Part shown: piece after piece, positions 6,252 to 18,455 of the stretch
Layout of the letters: the number at the start of each line of letters is the position of its first letter
Position numbering within the stretch: position 1 is the stretch's first letter
From: Pseudomonas lalkuanensis
GTDB taxonomy: Bacteria; Pseudomonadota; Gammaproteobacteria; Pseudomonadales; Pseudomonadaceae
Length of the DNA: 64,000 nucleotides
Direction of reading: 5' to 3'
NCBI RefSeq assembly: GCF_008807375.1
Contig: NZ_CP043311.1
Span: 533,501 to 597,500, forward strand
Notes under the pieces: model-generated
The model's database searches: none
Told to the model about the DNA's origin: nothing
Seen by the model: only the letters and a program-made list of their open reading frames with translations
Position numbers and translations under genes: made by a program

Positions 6252-9200
6252 TTATACAGGCGCCCTTTGCTGGGTGCCAATCGCGGGGAGGGGGCTGAGG
6301 AATTTGCGTTCGAACGCTTCTGGCGGCAAGGGTGTGCTGACGATAAAACCTTGAATCTGTTGGCATCCTTCGGCGGCGAGGAAGTATTCCTGGGCCTTGG
6401 TTTCGACGCCTTCGGCGATCACGGTGAGTTGCATGCTGCGGCCGAGGGCGATGATGGCGCGGCTGATGGCGGCGTCGTTGGGATCGTCGGGCAGGCCGCG
6501 TACGAAGGACTTGTCGATCTTCAGCACATCCAGCGGCAGACGCTTGAGGTAGCTGAGGGAGGAATAGCCAGTGCCGAAGTCGTCGATGGCCAGCTGTACG
6601 CCGAGGGTCTTGAGGTTGTGGAGCACGCTGAGGGCTTCTTCGGCCTGGCTCATGATGAAGCCTTCGGTGATCTCCAGCTGCAGGCGCTGGGGCTCCAGAC
6701 CAAGGCTGTCGATGAGGTGTTGCAGGCGTTCCACCAGCAGCGGCTGGCGCAGTTGGGCGCCGGCGAGGTTGACTGACAGCGGGCCGAACGGCGCGTGGGC
6801 TTCCTGCCAGCGCTGCATCTGCCGGCAGGATTGCTCCAGTACCCAGTCGCCCAGCGGGAGGATGAGGCCGCTCTCTTCCGCGAGCGGGATGAAGCGCTCC
6901 GGAGGAATCTCCCCGAGTTTCGGGTGGTACCAGCGCACCAGGGCTTCGGCGCCCACCAGGGCCTGGTTCTGCAGGCTGAGTTTGGGCTGGTAGGAGAGGG
7001 ACAGCTCGTTGCGCTCCAGGGCGCGGCGCAGTTCGGTTTCCAGCGCCATGCGCTCGGTGGCCTGGCTGGTGAGGTCGCGGGTGTAGAACTCGATGCGGTT
7101 GCGGCCACGGGCCTTGGCCCGGTACATGGCGGCGTCGGCATTCTTCACCAGGGTGGCGACGTCCAGCCCGTGCTCCGGGAACAGGCTGATGCCGATGCTG
7201 GCGCTCATGAAAAACTCGTGCCGGCCGGCAGGGAGCGGCGCTTCGAAGCAGGTCAGCAGTTTGTGTGCGACAGCCTGGGCGTCGTCGGGGCCGTGCAGGC
7301 CGGGCAGCAGGATGATGAATTCGTCGCCGCCCAGGCGGGCCACGGTATCGATGTCACGCAGCTGTTCGCGCAGGCGGTGGGCGATCCCCTTGAGCAGCAG
7401 GTCGCCCACCGGGTGGCCGAGGCTGTCGTTGATGTGTTTGAAGCGGTCGAGGTCGATGAAGAGGACGGCGCCGTGAAGGTCGTCGTTGGCGGCCTCGACC
7501 AGGGCCAGTTGCAGCCGGCTCTCGAACAGCAGGCGGTTGGGCAGGCCGGTGAGCGGGTCGTGGTGGGCCTGGTAGTCGAGGCGCGCCTGGGCGTGCTTGA
7601 GCGGCGAGATGTCGGCGAACACGCCGACGTAGTGGGTGACCTGCTGATGACGATCGCGTACGGCGCTGATGGTGAGCCATTCGGGGTAGGGCTCGCCGTT
7701 CTTGCGGCGGTTCCAGATCTCGCCTTGCCAGTGCCCTTCACGCTCCAACTGGTGCCACATGGCGGCGTAGAAGGCGCTGTCGTGCTGACCCGAGGCGAGC
7801 ATGTGCGGTGATTGGCCGAGGGCTTCTTCCTCGCTGTAGCCGGTGATTTCGCTGAAGGCGCGGTTGACCGCGGTGATGCGCTGTTCGGTGTCGGTGATCA
7901 TCACGCCTTCGGCGGTGCTTTCGAAGACGGTGGCTGCCTGCAGCAGTTTTTCCTGCATCTGCTGGCGCTCGGTGATGTCGCGGGCGATGGTCAGCATGCA
8001 GGGCTCGCCGCCGATGGGAATCGGCTGGGCGGAGAGTTCGCAGATGCGCACCTGGCCGCGCTTGGTGCGCACGGCGGTGGTGAAGTTGTGCAGGCTGCCC
8101 TGGTCGCGGACGAGTTGGATCATACGCTCGCGCTCCGCCGGGTTGGCCCACAGGCCGAGGTCCAGGGTGGAACGCTCGGCGATCTCCTGCTGGCTGTAGC
8201 CGGTAATGCGGCTGAACCCGTCGTTCGCCTCCACCAGCAGGCCATCGCTGATGCGGGTGATGAGCAGGCCGTCTGGGGAGGCATGGAAGGCGCTGGCGAA
8301 CTTTTCTTCGGAAACCTGCAGCAGGCGCTGGGTTTCCTTGAGCTGGGTGATGTCGCGCACCACGACCACCAGGGCCGGCGTGTCGTCCAGGTCGATGGCC
8401 TGGGCGGAGATCAGGCCGATGAAGGTTTCGCCATTGGCGCGGCGGAAGGGCATTTCCAGGTTGTGCAGCGGGTTGCCCTGCTGCAGGCGCTGGAGGAGTT
8501 TCGGACCGATGCCGGGGATGCCCCAGATGTCGAGTTCGGTGGCGGTGCGGCCGAGGGCTTCGCTGGCCTTGAGGCCTATCTGCTGTTCGAAGGTGTGGTT
8601 GATGGCCAGCAGGCTGCCATCGGTGCGGCGGGCGATGACGATGATGTCGGGGCAGTTGTGGAACACCGAGGCGAACTTCTGCTCGGACAGGCGCAGGGCC
8701 TGCTCGGTCTGCTTGGCCTCGGTGATGTCGATCATCAGGCCGCGCATCATCTGGGTTTCACCGTGGGGGATGAGGGTGATGATGTCGCGCACCCAGAGTA
8801 CCCGGCCGTCGGCGGCGATCATGCGGTAGTCGAGGCTATGGTCGCGGCCCGCGGCGGTTTCGGTTTCACAGAAGGTGTTGGCCCGGGCGTCGTCGTCGGG
8901 GTGCAGGGCGCGGCGCCAGAAGCCGGGCTCCAGCCAGTCGCTCAAGGGGTAGCCCAACAGGCGCTCGGCGTGGGGCGAGACATAGGTGTAGCAGTAGTCG
9001 TCGACGCGCATTTCCCAGGCGATGGCGTTCAGGCTTTCCACCAGGCCGCGGTAGTGCTGCTCGCTGCTGCGCAGTTCGTCCTGCAGCGCGGCCCGACCGG
9101 CCATTTCGTTGCTGAGGCGGCGGTTGACGCGCAGGACGAAAGTCAGGGCGCCGGCCACCAACAATAGCGCGGGGAGTCCGTAGAGGAGGATGCGCTGCCA

Positions 9201-9989
9201 GTCGGTTCGCTGGTAGAGGGCGTCGCCCACCCAGCGCTCCTGGATGGCCGCGGTTTCTTCCGGGGTGATTTCGGCGAAGACCCGGTCGAGGATACCGGCC
9301 AGCAGCGGATGAATCTTCGGTGTCGCCATGGCCAGTTGGTAACGATAAGGCGTTTCGCCACTGATGCTGATGCCGTTGAGCTTGAGCTGGCGCAGGCTCC
9401 AGACGCTGGAGGCGAGGTCGCCGACGAAGGTGTCCACCTCGCCGGTGGCCAGGGCCTGGAGTGCGGCTGCGACGGTGGGGTAGCCCTGCAGGCTGAGGTC
9501 GGGGTGCTGGTTGCGCAGCAGCTCATGGGGGGCGTAGTCGGACACGATGCCGACGCGCAGGCCGTAGAGGTCCTGGATATTCGAAGGTTGGGGGCCCTTG
9601 GTGCGGGAAAGGATGACGATGGGGAAATCGAGGTAGGGCCGCGTGAAGTTCAGGTATTGCTGGCGTTCGGGGGTGGACATGATGCCGGGCAGGATATCCA
9701 GTTCGCCTGCGCGGGCCCGCTTGAGCACTTCCCCCCAATTGCTGGACTCGATGGGGGTGACTTTCACGTTCAGCCGCCGCCGGATCAGCTCGACATAGTC
9801 GGCGGCCAGGCCCTGGTGGCGGCCCTGGGGATCCCGGAATTCGAAGGGAGGCCAGGAGGTGTCTATGCCCAGTTGCAATTCGCCGTGCCGGTCGAGCCAG
9901 GCCTGTTCGTCCGGGGTGAGCGTCAAGGCTCCGGCCGGAATGGTCCAGAGTGCCAGCCAGAACATCAGTAGGGCCCGCACTCGCAGCAT
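6252..9989 (-). CDS. rmcA: RmcA: SBP-PAS(4)-GGDEF-EAL c-di-GMP signalling protein
   Basis: A 1245-residue membrane protein from the chosen start ATG 9989, which has GAGG six bases upstream and a signal-like N-terminus; ATG 10001 is an alternative. Order: periplasmic SBP_bac_3 sensor (about 25-265), membrane span ending near residue 300 (LLYGLPALLLVAGALTFVL), four PAS domains, GGDEF with intact RLGGDEF, and EAL with AEALVRW and DDFGTGYS. Length, architecture and position next to rpoD match PA0575/RmcA, which links phenazine redox state, via a flavin-binding PAS domain, to c-di-GMP breakdown and biofilm structure. Both catalytic motifs look intact. It is transcribed in the same direction as rpoD but beyond the rpoD terminator, so it is probably its own unit. 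Confidence 0.9.
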   Translation of the reverse strand: MLRVRALLMFWLALWTIPAGALTLTPDEQAWLDRHGELQLGIDTSWPPFEFRDPQGRHQGLAADYVELIRRRLNVKVTPIESSNWGEVLKRARAGELDILPGIMSTPERQQYLNFTRPYLDFPIVILSRTKGPQPSNIQDLYGLRVGIVSDYAPHELLRNQHPDLSLQGYPTVAAALQALATGEVDTFVGDLASSVWSLRQLKLNGISISGETPYRYQLAMATPKIHPLLAGILDRVFAEITPEETAAIQERWVGDALYQRTDWQRILLYGLPALLLVAGALTFVLRVNRRLSNEMAGRAALQDELRSSEQHYRGLVESLNAIAWEMRVDDYCYTYVSPHAERLLGYPLSDWLEPGFWRRALHPDDDARANTFCETETAAGRDHSLDYRMIAADGRVLWVRDIITLIPHGETQMMRGLMIDITEAKQTEQALRLSEQKFASVFHNCPDIIVIARRTDGSLLAINHTFEQQIGLKASEALGRTATELDIWGIPGIGPKLLQRLQQGNPLHNLEMPFRRANGETFIGLISAQAIDLDDTPALVVVVRDITQLKETQRLLQVSEEKFASAFHASPDGLLITRISDGLLVEANDGFSRITGYSQQEIAERSTLDLGLWANPAERERMIQLVRDQGSLHNFTTAVRTKRGQVRICELSAQPIPIGGEPCMLTIARDITERQQMQEKLLQAATVFESTAEGVMITDTEQRITAVNRAFSEITGYSEEEALGQSPHMLASGQHDSAFYAAMWHQLEREGHWQGEIWNRRKNGEPYPEWLTISAVRDRHQQVTHYVGVFADISPLKHAQARLDYQAHHDPLTGLPNRLLFESRLQLALVEAANDDLHGAVLFIDLDRFKHINDSLGHPVGDLLLKGIAHRLREQLRDIDTVARLGGDEFIILLPGLHGPDDAQAVAHKLLTCFEAPLPAGRHEFFMSASIGISLFPEHGLDVATLVKNADAAMYRAKARGRNRIEFYTRDLTSQATERMALETELRRALERNELSLSYQPKLSLQNQALVGAEALVRWYHPKLGEIPPERFIPLAEESGLILPLGDWVLEQSCRQMQRWQEAHAPFGPLSVNLAGAQLRQPLLVERLQHLIDSLGLEPQRLQLEITEGFIMSQAEEALSVLHNLKTLGVQLAIDDFGTGYSSLSYLKRLPLDVLKIDKSFVRGLPDDPNDAAISRAIIALGRSMQLTVIAEGVETKAQEYFLAAEGCQQIQGFIVSTPLPPEAFERKFLSPLPAIGTQQRAPV

Positions 9990-10090
9990 TGGCGGCCTCA
10001 TTCCTTGATGGGATGTAAGACGGAAGTGTAGACGTGGCCGCTCGGCATCTGGAAGGGGAAACAACGCAGCTGCGATCTGGTTCGCGGACA

Positions 10091-10119
10091 AAAGAAAACC
10101 CCCGGACTGGCCGGGGGTT
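10091..10119 (-). terminator. Rho-independent terminator of rpoD
   Basis: A perfect stem of AACCCCCGG and CCGGGGGTT around ACTGG lies just past the rpoD stop. The minus-strand transcript continues with TTTTCTTTT. It separates the macromolecular synthesis operon from rmcA. Confidence 0.85.
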
Positions 10120-10130
10120 CTCGTATCGCT

Positions 10131-11981
<1,851 letters not shown>

Positions 11982-12048
11982 AGCACCCTATCCACTTAAG
12001 GTCTTGGCGGGCTGAAAACAAGCCGAGGATTATACCTGATCCGGGGCA

Positions 12049-14043
12049 TCACGCGCCAGTTGAGGTCGGAGTCAGTGGAGACGTGTTGCGGCTGAGAAGG
12101 TCGCGCAGCTGATCTTTTTCCTCTGCGCTGAGTTCGCTTTGCCGTGCTTTCCGCAGCAGATTTTCCAAGCGGCGTTCCCGCTGGCGAGCCGACAACCTAG
12201 TTATAGTGTCGAAAAACTGTTGTTCAAGGTTGTCGTCGGAAATCAGCCATTCCTTCTCCGCCAGGGCCCGTAGCAGACGGCCTTGGTCGGTGCCGTGCCA
12301 GCGGGCGATCAACTGCAGCGAACGCAGTTTCGGATTCTTCTGCACGGCTTCCACCAGTGACACCATGAGCTGGGCGTAGGTGTCGTCTTCAGCGGCGAAA
12401 TGGCTGGCATCTTCCACTTTCTGCGCCAGTGAGGGATGGTGAAGCAGGGTGCGCAGGGCGGTGAGCGTAGGGGATTCCACCTTCACTTCGGTGCGTGGCG
12501 GGCGCTTGAAATCTTCACGACCCTGCTTGTTCCACTTCTTGCCGTCTTTCTTCCAGTCGTCCTTTCTCCAGCCTTCCTTGCGCTTTTCGTCCTTCTGCCA
12601 ATTTCCCTGCTGCGCAGCTGGCTGTTCGAAGTATTGCGAGTGGTCCGGCTCGTACTGCTGGTCGTCGTGGCCGGAGAAGGCTTCGTAGTAGGAATCTTCC
12701 GGGTAGCCCTGGTTGTCGTGGCTGACGCTCGGGGCGGCGCTGCGGGCGAATTGGCCGAGGGCTTCGCCGTTGAGGCCGGTGATTTCGGCCAGTCGCTGGC
12801 GCATCAGCACCTTCAGGTTGGCGCCGGGAATGCGCTCGATCAGCGGTGCGGCCAGGGTGGCCAGGTGGGCCTTGCCTTCCAGGGAGGTCGGATCGGCTTC
12901 CTGGGTCAGTTGCTGGAAGAAATAGTCGGCCAGCGGCTGCGCGTGCTGGGTAATGCGGGCGCGGAAGGCGTCAGTGCCTTCCTTGCGAACCAGGCTGTCC
13001 GGGTCTTCGCCTTCGGGCAGGAAGAGGAAGCGCGCCCGCCGGCCGTCTTCCAGGCCCGGCAGGGTCGCTTCCAGGGCTCGCCAGGCGGCTTTTCGTCCGG
13101 CCTGGTCGCCGTCGAAACAGAAGAGAATGTTCGGCACCAGGCGGAACAGGCGGCGGATGTGCTCCTCGCTGGTTGCGGTGCCCAGGGTGGCGACGGCATT
13201 GCGCAGACCTTGCTGGGCCAGGGCGATGACGTCCATATAGCCCTCGACCACCATGATTTCGTCGAGGTTGCGGTTGTGCTTGCGCGCCTCGAACAGCCCG
13301 TAGAGTTCCTGGCCCTTGTGGAAAACCGGAGTTTCCGGAGAGTTCAGGTACTTGGGCTTGTCGTCGCCCAGCACCCGGCCGCCGAAGGCGATGATGCGTC
13401 CGCGGCTGTCGCGGATCGGGAACATCACCCGGTCACGGAAGCGGTCGTAGCGCTTGCCGGTGTCGGCGTTCTCGATCAGCAGGCCAGCGTCGATCATGTG
13501 CTTCTGCTGCAGGCTGTCGCCGCCCATGTGCTTGAGCAGATTGTCCCAACCGGGTGGGGCGAAGCCCAGGGCGAAGTCGCGGGCGATCTCGCCAGTCAGG
13601 CCGCGGCCTTTGAGGTACTCGACCGCGGCCTTGCGCGTCGGATGCTGTTTCAGCGCATGGCGGTAGTAGTCCGATGCGGCGGTAAGCAGTGCGTAGAGCG
13701 GGGAGTCGGTTGGCTGGCGCGGGCCTCTGCTGCGGCCGCCGTCCTCCCGGGGAACTTCCAGACCGGCGCGCTTGGCCAGTTCCTCGACCGCCTGGGGAAA
13801 GTCCAGGTGGTCGTGGTCCATGATGAAGCCGAGGGCGTTGCCACCGGCGCCGCAGCCGAAGCAGTAGTAGAACTGCTTGTCCGGGCTGACGCTGAAGGAG
13901 GGCGTCTTTTCGTTATGGAAGGGGCAGCGGGCGGTGAAGTTCTTGCCGGCCTTTTTCAGCTGCACGCGCGCGCCGACCACTTCGACAATGTCGGTGCGGT
14001 TCAGCAGGTCGTCGATGAAGCCTTGGGGGATCAGGCCAGCCAT
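12049..14043 (-). CDS. dnaG: DNA primase
   Basis: A 664-residue primase that makes RNA primers at the fork. The zinc-binding CHC2 domain shows CPFHNEKTPSFSVSPDKQFY with C40 and H43, then YCFGCGAGG. The catalytic TOPRIM domain has VVEGYMDVIAL and FCFDGDQAGRKAA at about residues 265-315, and a C-terminal DnaB-interacting domain ends the protein. A strikingly basic, Trp/Lys-rich linker (about 475-525, with WRKDDWKKDGKKWNKQGRED) joins core and C-terminal domain. It is the middle gene of rpsU-dnaG-rpoD; a terminator-like hairpin upstream should lower its expression relative to rpsU. Confidence 0.98.
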   Translation of the reverse strand: MAGLIPQGFIDDLLNRTDIVEVVGARVQLKKAGKNFTARCPFHNEKTPSFSVSPDKQFYYCFGCGAGGNALGFIMDHDHLDFPQAVEELAKRAGLEVPREDGGRSRGPRQPTDSPLYALLTAASDYYRHALKQHPTRKAAVEYLKGRGLTGEIARDFALGFAPPGWDNLLKHMGGDSLQQKHMIDAGLLIENADTGKRYDRFRDRVMFPIRDSRGRIIAFGGRVLGDDKPKYLNSPETPVFHKGQELYGLFEARKHNRNLDEIMVVEGYMDVIALAQQGLRNAVATLGTATSEEHIRRLFRLVPNILFCFDGDQAGRKAAWRALEATLPGLEDGRRARFLFLPEGEDPDSLVRKEGTDAFRARITQHAQPLADYFFQQLTQEADPTSLEGKAHLATLAAPLIERIPGANLKVLMRQRLAEITGLNGEALGQFARSAAPSVSHDNQGYPEDSYYEAFSGHDDQQYEPDHSQYFEQPAAQQGNWQKDEKRKEGWRKDDWKKDGKKWNKQGREDFKRPPRTEVKVESPTLTALRTLLHHPSLAQKVEDASHFAAEDDTYAQLMVSLVEAVQKNPKLRSLQLIARWHGTDQGRLLRALAEKEWLISDDNLEQQFFDTITRLSARQRERRLENLLRKARQSELSAEEKDQLRDLLSRNTSPLTPTSTGA

Positions 14044-14124
14044 AGGGTGCTCGGGGCGCGGGGAGGTTCAAAGCATACTCGCGCCCGGTTGGTGAAGACA
14101 GGCAAGAGTCTTGAGCTGGAAAGC

Positions 14125-14160
14125 AAAAAACTCCGCCATTCGCCAAGGCGAAGCGGAGTC
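14125..14160 (-). terminator. Internal terminator/attenuator between rpsU and dnaG
   Basis: On the minus strand ACTCCGC-TTCGCC-TT-GGCGAA-TG-GCGGAGT forms a two-part stem followed by a T run. The same position in the E. coli macromolecular synthesis operon holds a partial terminator that keeps primase scarce relative to ribosomal protein S21. Confidence 0.8.
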
Positions 14161-14232
14161 TTCTGTGTGCTCAGCATGCACTCGCCCGGCCGGAGCCGGG
14201 CGACGCTTGAGCGTGCGGCGGAGCCTGTTAAC

Positions 14233-14448
14233 TCAGTACAGGCGCTCGCGGCGGCGCTGCTCGCGCTGCACTTTCTTGGCGTGACGCTTGACCGCGGCGG
14301 CGGCTTTGCGCTTGCGCTCGGCAGTGGGCTTCTCGTAGAACTCACGGCTGCGGACTTCGGCCAGTACGCCGGCTTTTTCGCAGGAGCGCTTGAAACGACG
14401 CAGGGCTACGTCGAAGGGTTCGTTCTCTTTAACTTTGACGGCTGGCAT
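14233..14448 (-). CDS. rpsU: 30S ribosomal protein S21
   Basis: A 71-residue ribosomal protein. The start ATG 14448 gives [20 protein letters not shown], the standard S21 N-terminus, and the basic tail ends [11 protein letters not shown] in the form [12 protein letters not shown]. The longer frame upstream is not part of the gene. It is the first gene of rpsU-dnaG-rpoD and is divergent from tsaD; the 206-bp gap to tsaD must hold both promoters. Confidence 0.97.
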   Translation of the reverse strand: MPAVKVKENEPFDVALRRFKRSCEKAGVLAEVRSREFYEKPTAERKRKAAAAVKRHAKKVQREQRRRERLY

Positions 14449-14654
14449 CCAGGTCGTACCTTCATCAATTACCGAATGGTCGACGCATTCCGGCAAAAGT
14501 TGGCTCGGTGGCGCGTCGGATTTCAAGGGCTGCGGATATTAACGCCTCAAGGCACGGAATGCAAAGCCTTCAGTCGAAAACCGCTAGTCGGCACAAGGGG
14601 CGGCGATTATGATTCGCGCCTTCTTCTTTTGCCAGGCCAGAAAGGCTCGTACCC

Positions 14655-15680
14655 ATGCTAGTGCTGGGGTTGGAAACCTCTTGCGACGAAACCGGCGTCG
14701 CCCTTTACGACAGTGAACGCGGCCTGCTGGCCGACGCGCTGTTCAGTCAGATCGACCTGCACCGGGTCTACGGCGGCGTCGTACCCGAGCTGGCCTCCCG
14801 TGACCACGTCAAGCGCCTGCTGCCGCTGCTGCGCGAGGTGCTGGAAGAGGCCGGTCGCAAACCCGAAGACATCGACGGCATCGCCTATACCGCCGGCCCC
14901 GGCCTGGTGGGCGCGCTGCTGGTGGGTGCTTCCTGCGCCCAGGCCCTGGCCTTCGCGTGGGGTGTGCCGGCGCTCGGCGTGCACCATATGGAAGGTCACT
15001 TGCTGGCTCCCATGCTGGAAGAGCAACCGCCGCAGTTTCCGTTCGTCGCCTTGCTGGTGTCCGGCGGCCACACCCAGTTGGTTCGGGTCGATGGCATCGG
15101 TCGCTACCAGTTGCTTGGCGAGTCGGTGGACGACGCCGCTGGCGAAGCCTTCGACAAGACCGCCAAGCTGATCGGCCTCGGCTACCCCGGTGGTCCGGAG
15201 ATCGCCCGCCTGGCCCAGAGCGGTACACCCGGTCGCTTCACCTTCCCGCGACCGATGACGGATCGTCCCGGCCTGGATTTCTCCTTCAGTGGCCTCAAGA
15301 CCTTCGCCCTCAACACCTGGCAGCAGTGCCGCAATGCTGGGGACGACGGCGAGCAAACCCGTTGCGACATCGCTCTGGCCTTCGAACAGGCTGTCGTGGA
15401 CACTCTCACCATCAAGTGCAAGCGCGCCCTCAAGCAGACCGGCCTTGAACGCCTGGTGATCGCCGGTGGCGTCAGCGCCAACCAGTCGCTGCGCCAGTCG
15501 CTGGGCAAGATGCTCGGTGAGATGAAGGGCGACGTGTTCTATGCGCGGCCGCGCTTCTGCACCGATAACGGCGCGATGATCGCTTATGCCGGCTGCCAGC
15601 GTTTGCTGGCGGGGCAGCAGGATGGTCCGGCGATTGGTGTGCAGGCGCGCTGGCCGATGGAGCAGCTACCCGCTGTCTGA
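14655..15680 (+). CDS. tsaD: tRNA N6-adenosine threonylcarbamoyltransferase TsaD
   Basis: A 341-residue protein that transfers the threonylcarbamoyl group to A37 of ANN-decoding tRNAs together with TsaB and TsaE. It begins [20 protein letters not shown], and the metal-binding motif is HHMEGHL (about residues 111-117). The ASKHA ATPase segments are [28 protein letters not shown] and VIAGGVSAN. It is divergent from rpsU and ends 30 bp before the convergent plsY, as at PA0580. Confidence 0.97.
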   Translation: MLVLGLETSCDETGVALYDSERGLLADALFSQIDLHRVYGGVVPELASRDHVKRLLPLLREVLEEAGRKPEDIDGIAYTAGPGLVGALLVGASCAQALAFAWGVPALGVHHMEGHLLAPMLEEQPPQFPFVALLVSGGHTQLVRVDGIGRYQLLGESVDDAAGEAFDKTAKLIGLGYPGGPEIARLAQSGTPGRFTFPRPMTDRPGLDFSFSGLKTFALNTWQQCRNAGDDGEQTRCDIALAFEQAVVDTLTIKCKRALKQTGLERLVIAGGVSANQSLRQSLGKMLGEMKGDVFYARPRFCTDNGAMIAYAGCQRLLAGQQDGPAIGVQARWPMEQLPAV

Positions 15681-15710
15681 CGGCTGGTTGAGCCGATTTC
15701 GTTCAATTGA

Positions 15711-16280
15711 TCAGAAATGCCGTTCGCGTCCGGCGAAAAGGTCGCGTAGATTGCCGCGATGGCGCCAGACGATGAGCCCGGTCAGAACGGTCATCGGCAG
15801 GAGCGCACCGGGTTGCTGCCAGGCCAGCAATGGCAGGGTCAGCGGCGTGGCGATCAGCGCCGCCAGGGAGCTGGTGCGGGTCAGGTAGAAGGTCAGCAGC
15901 CAGACGCAGATGGCCAGCAGCGCGGCCGGGGGATAGAGCCCCAGCAGCATGCCGGCGGCGGTGGCGACGCCTTTGCCGCCACGAAAGCGGAAGTACAGGG
16001 GATAGAGGTGCCCGAGCACCGCGGCAAGGCCGATCCAGGCCTGTTGCTGGATGTCGAAGCCGCAGTAGCGGGCGACCAGCACCGGCAGCAGGCCTTTGAG
16101 CAGGTCGCCGAGCAAGGTCAGGATCGCCAGCTTCTTTCCTGCCACCCGCAGCATGTTGGTGGCGCCAGGGTTGCCGGAGCCCTGGGCACGCGGGTCGCCC
16201 GTGCCGAACAGACGGCTGAGCAGAATGGCGAAGGACAACGATCCGAGCAGGTAGGCGAGAGTCGCCAGCAGCCAAAACAT
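15711..16280 (-). CDS. plsY: Glycerol-3-phosphate acyltransferase PlsY
   Basis: A 189-residue multi-span inner-membrane enzyme that transfers the acyl group from acyl-phosphate to glycerol 3-phosphate, the first step of phospholipid synthesis. The conserved motifs are [11 protein letters not shown] (about 36-46), [15 protein letters not shown] and [18 protein letters not shown] at the C-terminus. The start ATG 16280 ([14 protein letters not shown]) gives the usual length; ATG 16289 (MDTMFW) is possible, and neither has a strong ribosome-binding site. The frame stays open further upstream over folB but has no family similarity there. It is divergent from folB with a 51-bp gap. Confidence 0.94.
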   Translation of the reverse strand: MFWLLATLAYLLGSLSFAILLSRLFGTGDPRAQGSGNPGATNMLRVAGKKLAILTLLGDLLKGLLPVLVARYCGFDIQQQAWIGLAAVLGHLYPLYFRFRGGKGVATAAGMLLGLYPPAALLAICVWLLTFYLTRTSSLAALIATPLTLPLLAWQQPGALLPMTVLTGLIVWRHRGNLRDLFAGRERHF

Positions 16281-16331
16281 GGTATCCATTCCGGGGCGAG
16301 GAAGTCCCGATTCTAGCGGGGCAGCACTGAC

Positions 16332-16685
16332 GTGGACACGGTTTTCATCGAGGGTCTGGAAGTCGACACCGTAATCGGTGCCTATGACTGGGAGCGCAGC
16401 ATTCGCCAGTGCCTGCGCCTGGACCTGCAACTGGGCTGGGACAACCGCCCGGCCGCCGAAGGCGATGACCTGGACAAGGCGCTCGACTACGCCGCCGTCT
16501 CCCAGCGTATCCAGGCCTTCGCCGCTGAAGCGCAATTCCTCCTGGTGGAGACCTTTGCCGAGCGCCTGGTGGCCGTGCTGATGGCCGAGTTCAACATCCC
16601 CTGGGTCCGCCTGAAGTTGCACAAGCCTGGCGCCGTCGCTGCGGCCAGCAGTGTTGGCGTGGAGATCGAGCGCGGATGCCGCTGA
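16332..16685 (+). CDS. folB: Dihydroneopterin aldolase FolB
   Basis: A 117-residue folate-pathway enzyme that converts dihydroneopterin to hydroxymethyldihydropterin and glycolaldehyde. It starts at GTG 16332 with [19 protein letters not shown], includes DYAAVSQRI and [14 protein letters not shown], and has the catalytic Lys in KLHKPGAV. It overlaps folK by 10 bp, so the two consecutive folate steps are translationally linked. Confidence 0.94.
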   Translation: MDTVFIEGLEVDTVIGAYDWERSIRQCLRLDLQLGWDNRPAAEGDDLDKALDYAAVSQRIQAFAAEAQFLLVETFAERLVAVLMAEFNIPWVRLKLHKPGAVAAASSVGVEIERGCR

Positions 16686-17218
16686 CCACTATCTACCTTG
16701 GCCTCGGCAGCAACATCGAGCGCGAGCGCAATCTCACCGCCGGGCTCGAGGCCCTCGCCGGTTTCCTTAAGGACATCCGTTGCTCGGCGGTGTTCGAGAG
16801 CCTGCCCGTTGGCATCAAGAGCGGGAATTTCTTCAATTTCGTGGTGGCCGCCCGCACCGACCTGTCGCTCCATGAGCTGGATCGCAGGCTCAAGGAAATC
16901 GAAGCCGACAACGGCCGCTACGCGCCGGGCCGCAAGGGCCTGCCGTTGGACATCGACGTGCTGCTGTATGGCGACCGCGTGGGCAATTTCGACGGTCTGA
17001 TCCTGCCGCGTCCCGAGGTGTTGAAGAACGCTTTCGTACTCTGGCCCTTGTCGCTGCTGGCGCCTGAGGTGCTGCATCCGGAGGAGCGTCGCAGCTTTGC
17101 GGAGTTGTGGCAGGGCGCCTCCATCCAGCAGGTGCTCTGGCCGGCGTCCTTCTCGTGGAGGGGCGCCGAGTTGACGCCCGCCGAGCTGATTCAGGCCTTC
17201 CCGCGACCTTCCTTGTAA
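16676..17218 (+). CDS. folK: HPPK, 2-amino-4-hydroxy-6-hydroxymethyldihydropteridine pyrophosphokinase
   Basis: A 180-residue FolK that pyrophosphorylates the product of FolB before sulfonamide-target DHPS. Motifs: [16 protein letters not shown] at the N-terminus, the substrate-binding segment [20 protein letters not shown], and the catalytic [10 protein letters not shown] (two Asp binding Mg-ATP), followed by [16 protein letters not shown]. It overlaps folB at the 5' end and runs 28 bp tail-to-tail into cca. Confidence 0.92.
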   Translation: MPLTTIYLGLGSNIERERNLTAGLEALAGFLKDIRCSAVFESLPVGIKSGNFFNFVVAARTDLSLHELDRRLKEIEADNGRYAPGRKGLPLDIDVLLYGDRVGNFDGLILPRPEVLKNAFVLWPLSLLAPEVLHPEERRSFAELWQGASIQQVLWPASFSWRGAELTPAELIQAFPRPSL

Positions 17219-18423
17219 GCCTTCAGGGCCTTGAGGCGCTCGCCCTTGAGTGCTTCACCCAGTTCGGCGCCTCTCAGTCCCTTCTCCAGCAGCGGCTGCA
17301 CCGTCACTGCGCGGGCGGCCGCCGCTGCGCCCAGCAGGTAGGTGGCCTGCGGGTAGTCGCGCTGTTCCAGGCCGGTGCGGCCGCGGGCATCCATTTCGCT
17401 AGCGGCGACGAATTCTTCGAAGCGCTGCGGCCGGCGATAGACATCGAAGCTCTGCAGCAGCTCCAGCAGGGTGGTCGGACGGAGTTCCAGCGCGCGATGC
17501 GCGTGGGTGTGGTACTCGCCCACCAGCAGCGCCAGTTCCTGGCAATCCCGTGGAGCCTTGCAGCGCTCGTTCACCGCCTTGATCAGCTTCAGGCCGTGCT
17601 TTTCGTGGGCAATGTGCTGCGGCCATTCCTCTTCCGGGGTCAGGCCCTTGCCCAGGTCATGCAGCAGGCAGGCCCAGCGCACGGTGAGCGGCTGCTGGTG
17701 CTCCGCACATTGGCGTAGCACGGCCAGCACATGGACGCCTGAATCCACCTCGGGGTGGTGCTTCTCCGGCTGTGGCACGCCGAACAGGCGGTCCACTTCC
17801 GGCAACCAGGCGGCGAGGGCGCCGCAGTCGCGCAGGACCTGGATGAACACGTCCGGGCGCGGTTCCATCAGGGCGCGGGAAACTTCCTTCCAACTGCGTT
17901 CAGGCGTCAGGGCGTCAAGTTCACCGGATTCGGCGATCTGTCGCATCAGCGCCAGGGTTTCCTCGGCGACCGTGAAGCCCAGTGGCGCGTAGCGCGCGGC
18001 AAAGCGTGCGACGCGCAGCACGCGCAGGGGGTCTTCGGCGAACGCGGGGGAGACATGGCGCAGCACGCGTGCTGAGAGGTCCTTCTGGCCACCGTAGGGG
18101 TCGATCAGCTTGCCGTGGTCGTCCTCGGCCATGGCGTTGACCGTGAGGTCGCGGCGGATCAGGTCCTGTTCGAGGGTTACATCAGGACTGGCGTAGAAGA
18201 TGAAGCCGCCGTAGCCGCGACCACTCTTGCGCTCGGTGCGCGCGAGGGCGTATTCCTCGCCGCTCTGGGGGTGCAGGAACACCGGGAAATCCGCGCCCAC
18301 CGGGCGGTAACCCTGCTCCAGCATCTCCTCGGCCGTGGCGCCGACCACTACCCAGTCAATTTCGGTCGCCTCGCGGCCCAACAGACGGTCGCGTACCGCT
18401 CCGCCCACTTTGTATATCTGCAT
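17191..18423 (-). CDS. cca: Multifunctional CCA-adding tRNA nucleotidyltransferase
   Basis: A 410-residue class II CCA-adding enzyme that builds or repairs tRNA 3' ends. The N-terminus has [17 protein letters not shown], then the catalytic DWVVVGAT region and [10 protein letters not shown]. The C-terminal half contains an HD domain ([12 protein letters not shown], about 225-235) typical of the bifunctional bacterial form with phosphohydrolase activity. The tRNA at 6160 already encodes CCA, so repair is a main role. It shares its 3' end with the convergent folK. Confidence 0.95.
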   Translation of the reverse strand: MQIYKVGGAVRDRLLGREATEIDWVVVGATAEEMLEQGYRPVGADFPVFLHPQSGEEYALARTERKSGRGYGGFIFYASPDVTLEQDLIRRDLTVNAMAEDDHGKLIDPYGGQKDLSARVLRHVSPAFAEDPLRVLRVARFAARYAPLGFTVAEETLALMRQIAESGELDALTPERSWKEVSRALMEPRPDVFIQVLRDCGALAAWLPEVDRLFGVPQPEKHHPEVDSGVHVLAVLRQCAEHQQPLTVRWACLLHDLGKGLTPEEEWPQHIAHEKHGLKLIKAVNERCKAPRDCQELALLVGEYHTHAHRALELRPTTLLELLQSFDVYRRPQRFEEFVAASEMDARGRTGLEQRDYPQATYLLGAAAAARAVTVQPLLEKGLRGAELGEALKGERLKALKAYKEGRGKA

Positions 18424-18455
18424 GGCTTGCCTCCGTGGCTGCGGAGGATAGCAGC

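Noticed and set aside
15711..16622. Extended plsY frame starting inside folB.
   Set aside because: PlsY family proteins start near 16280; the extra residues are antisense of folB.
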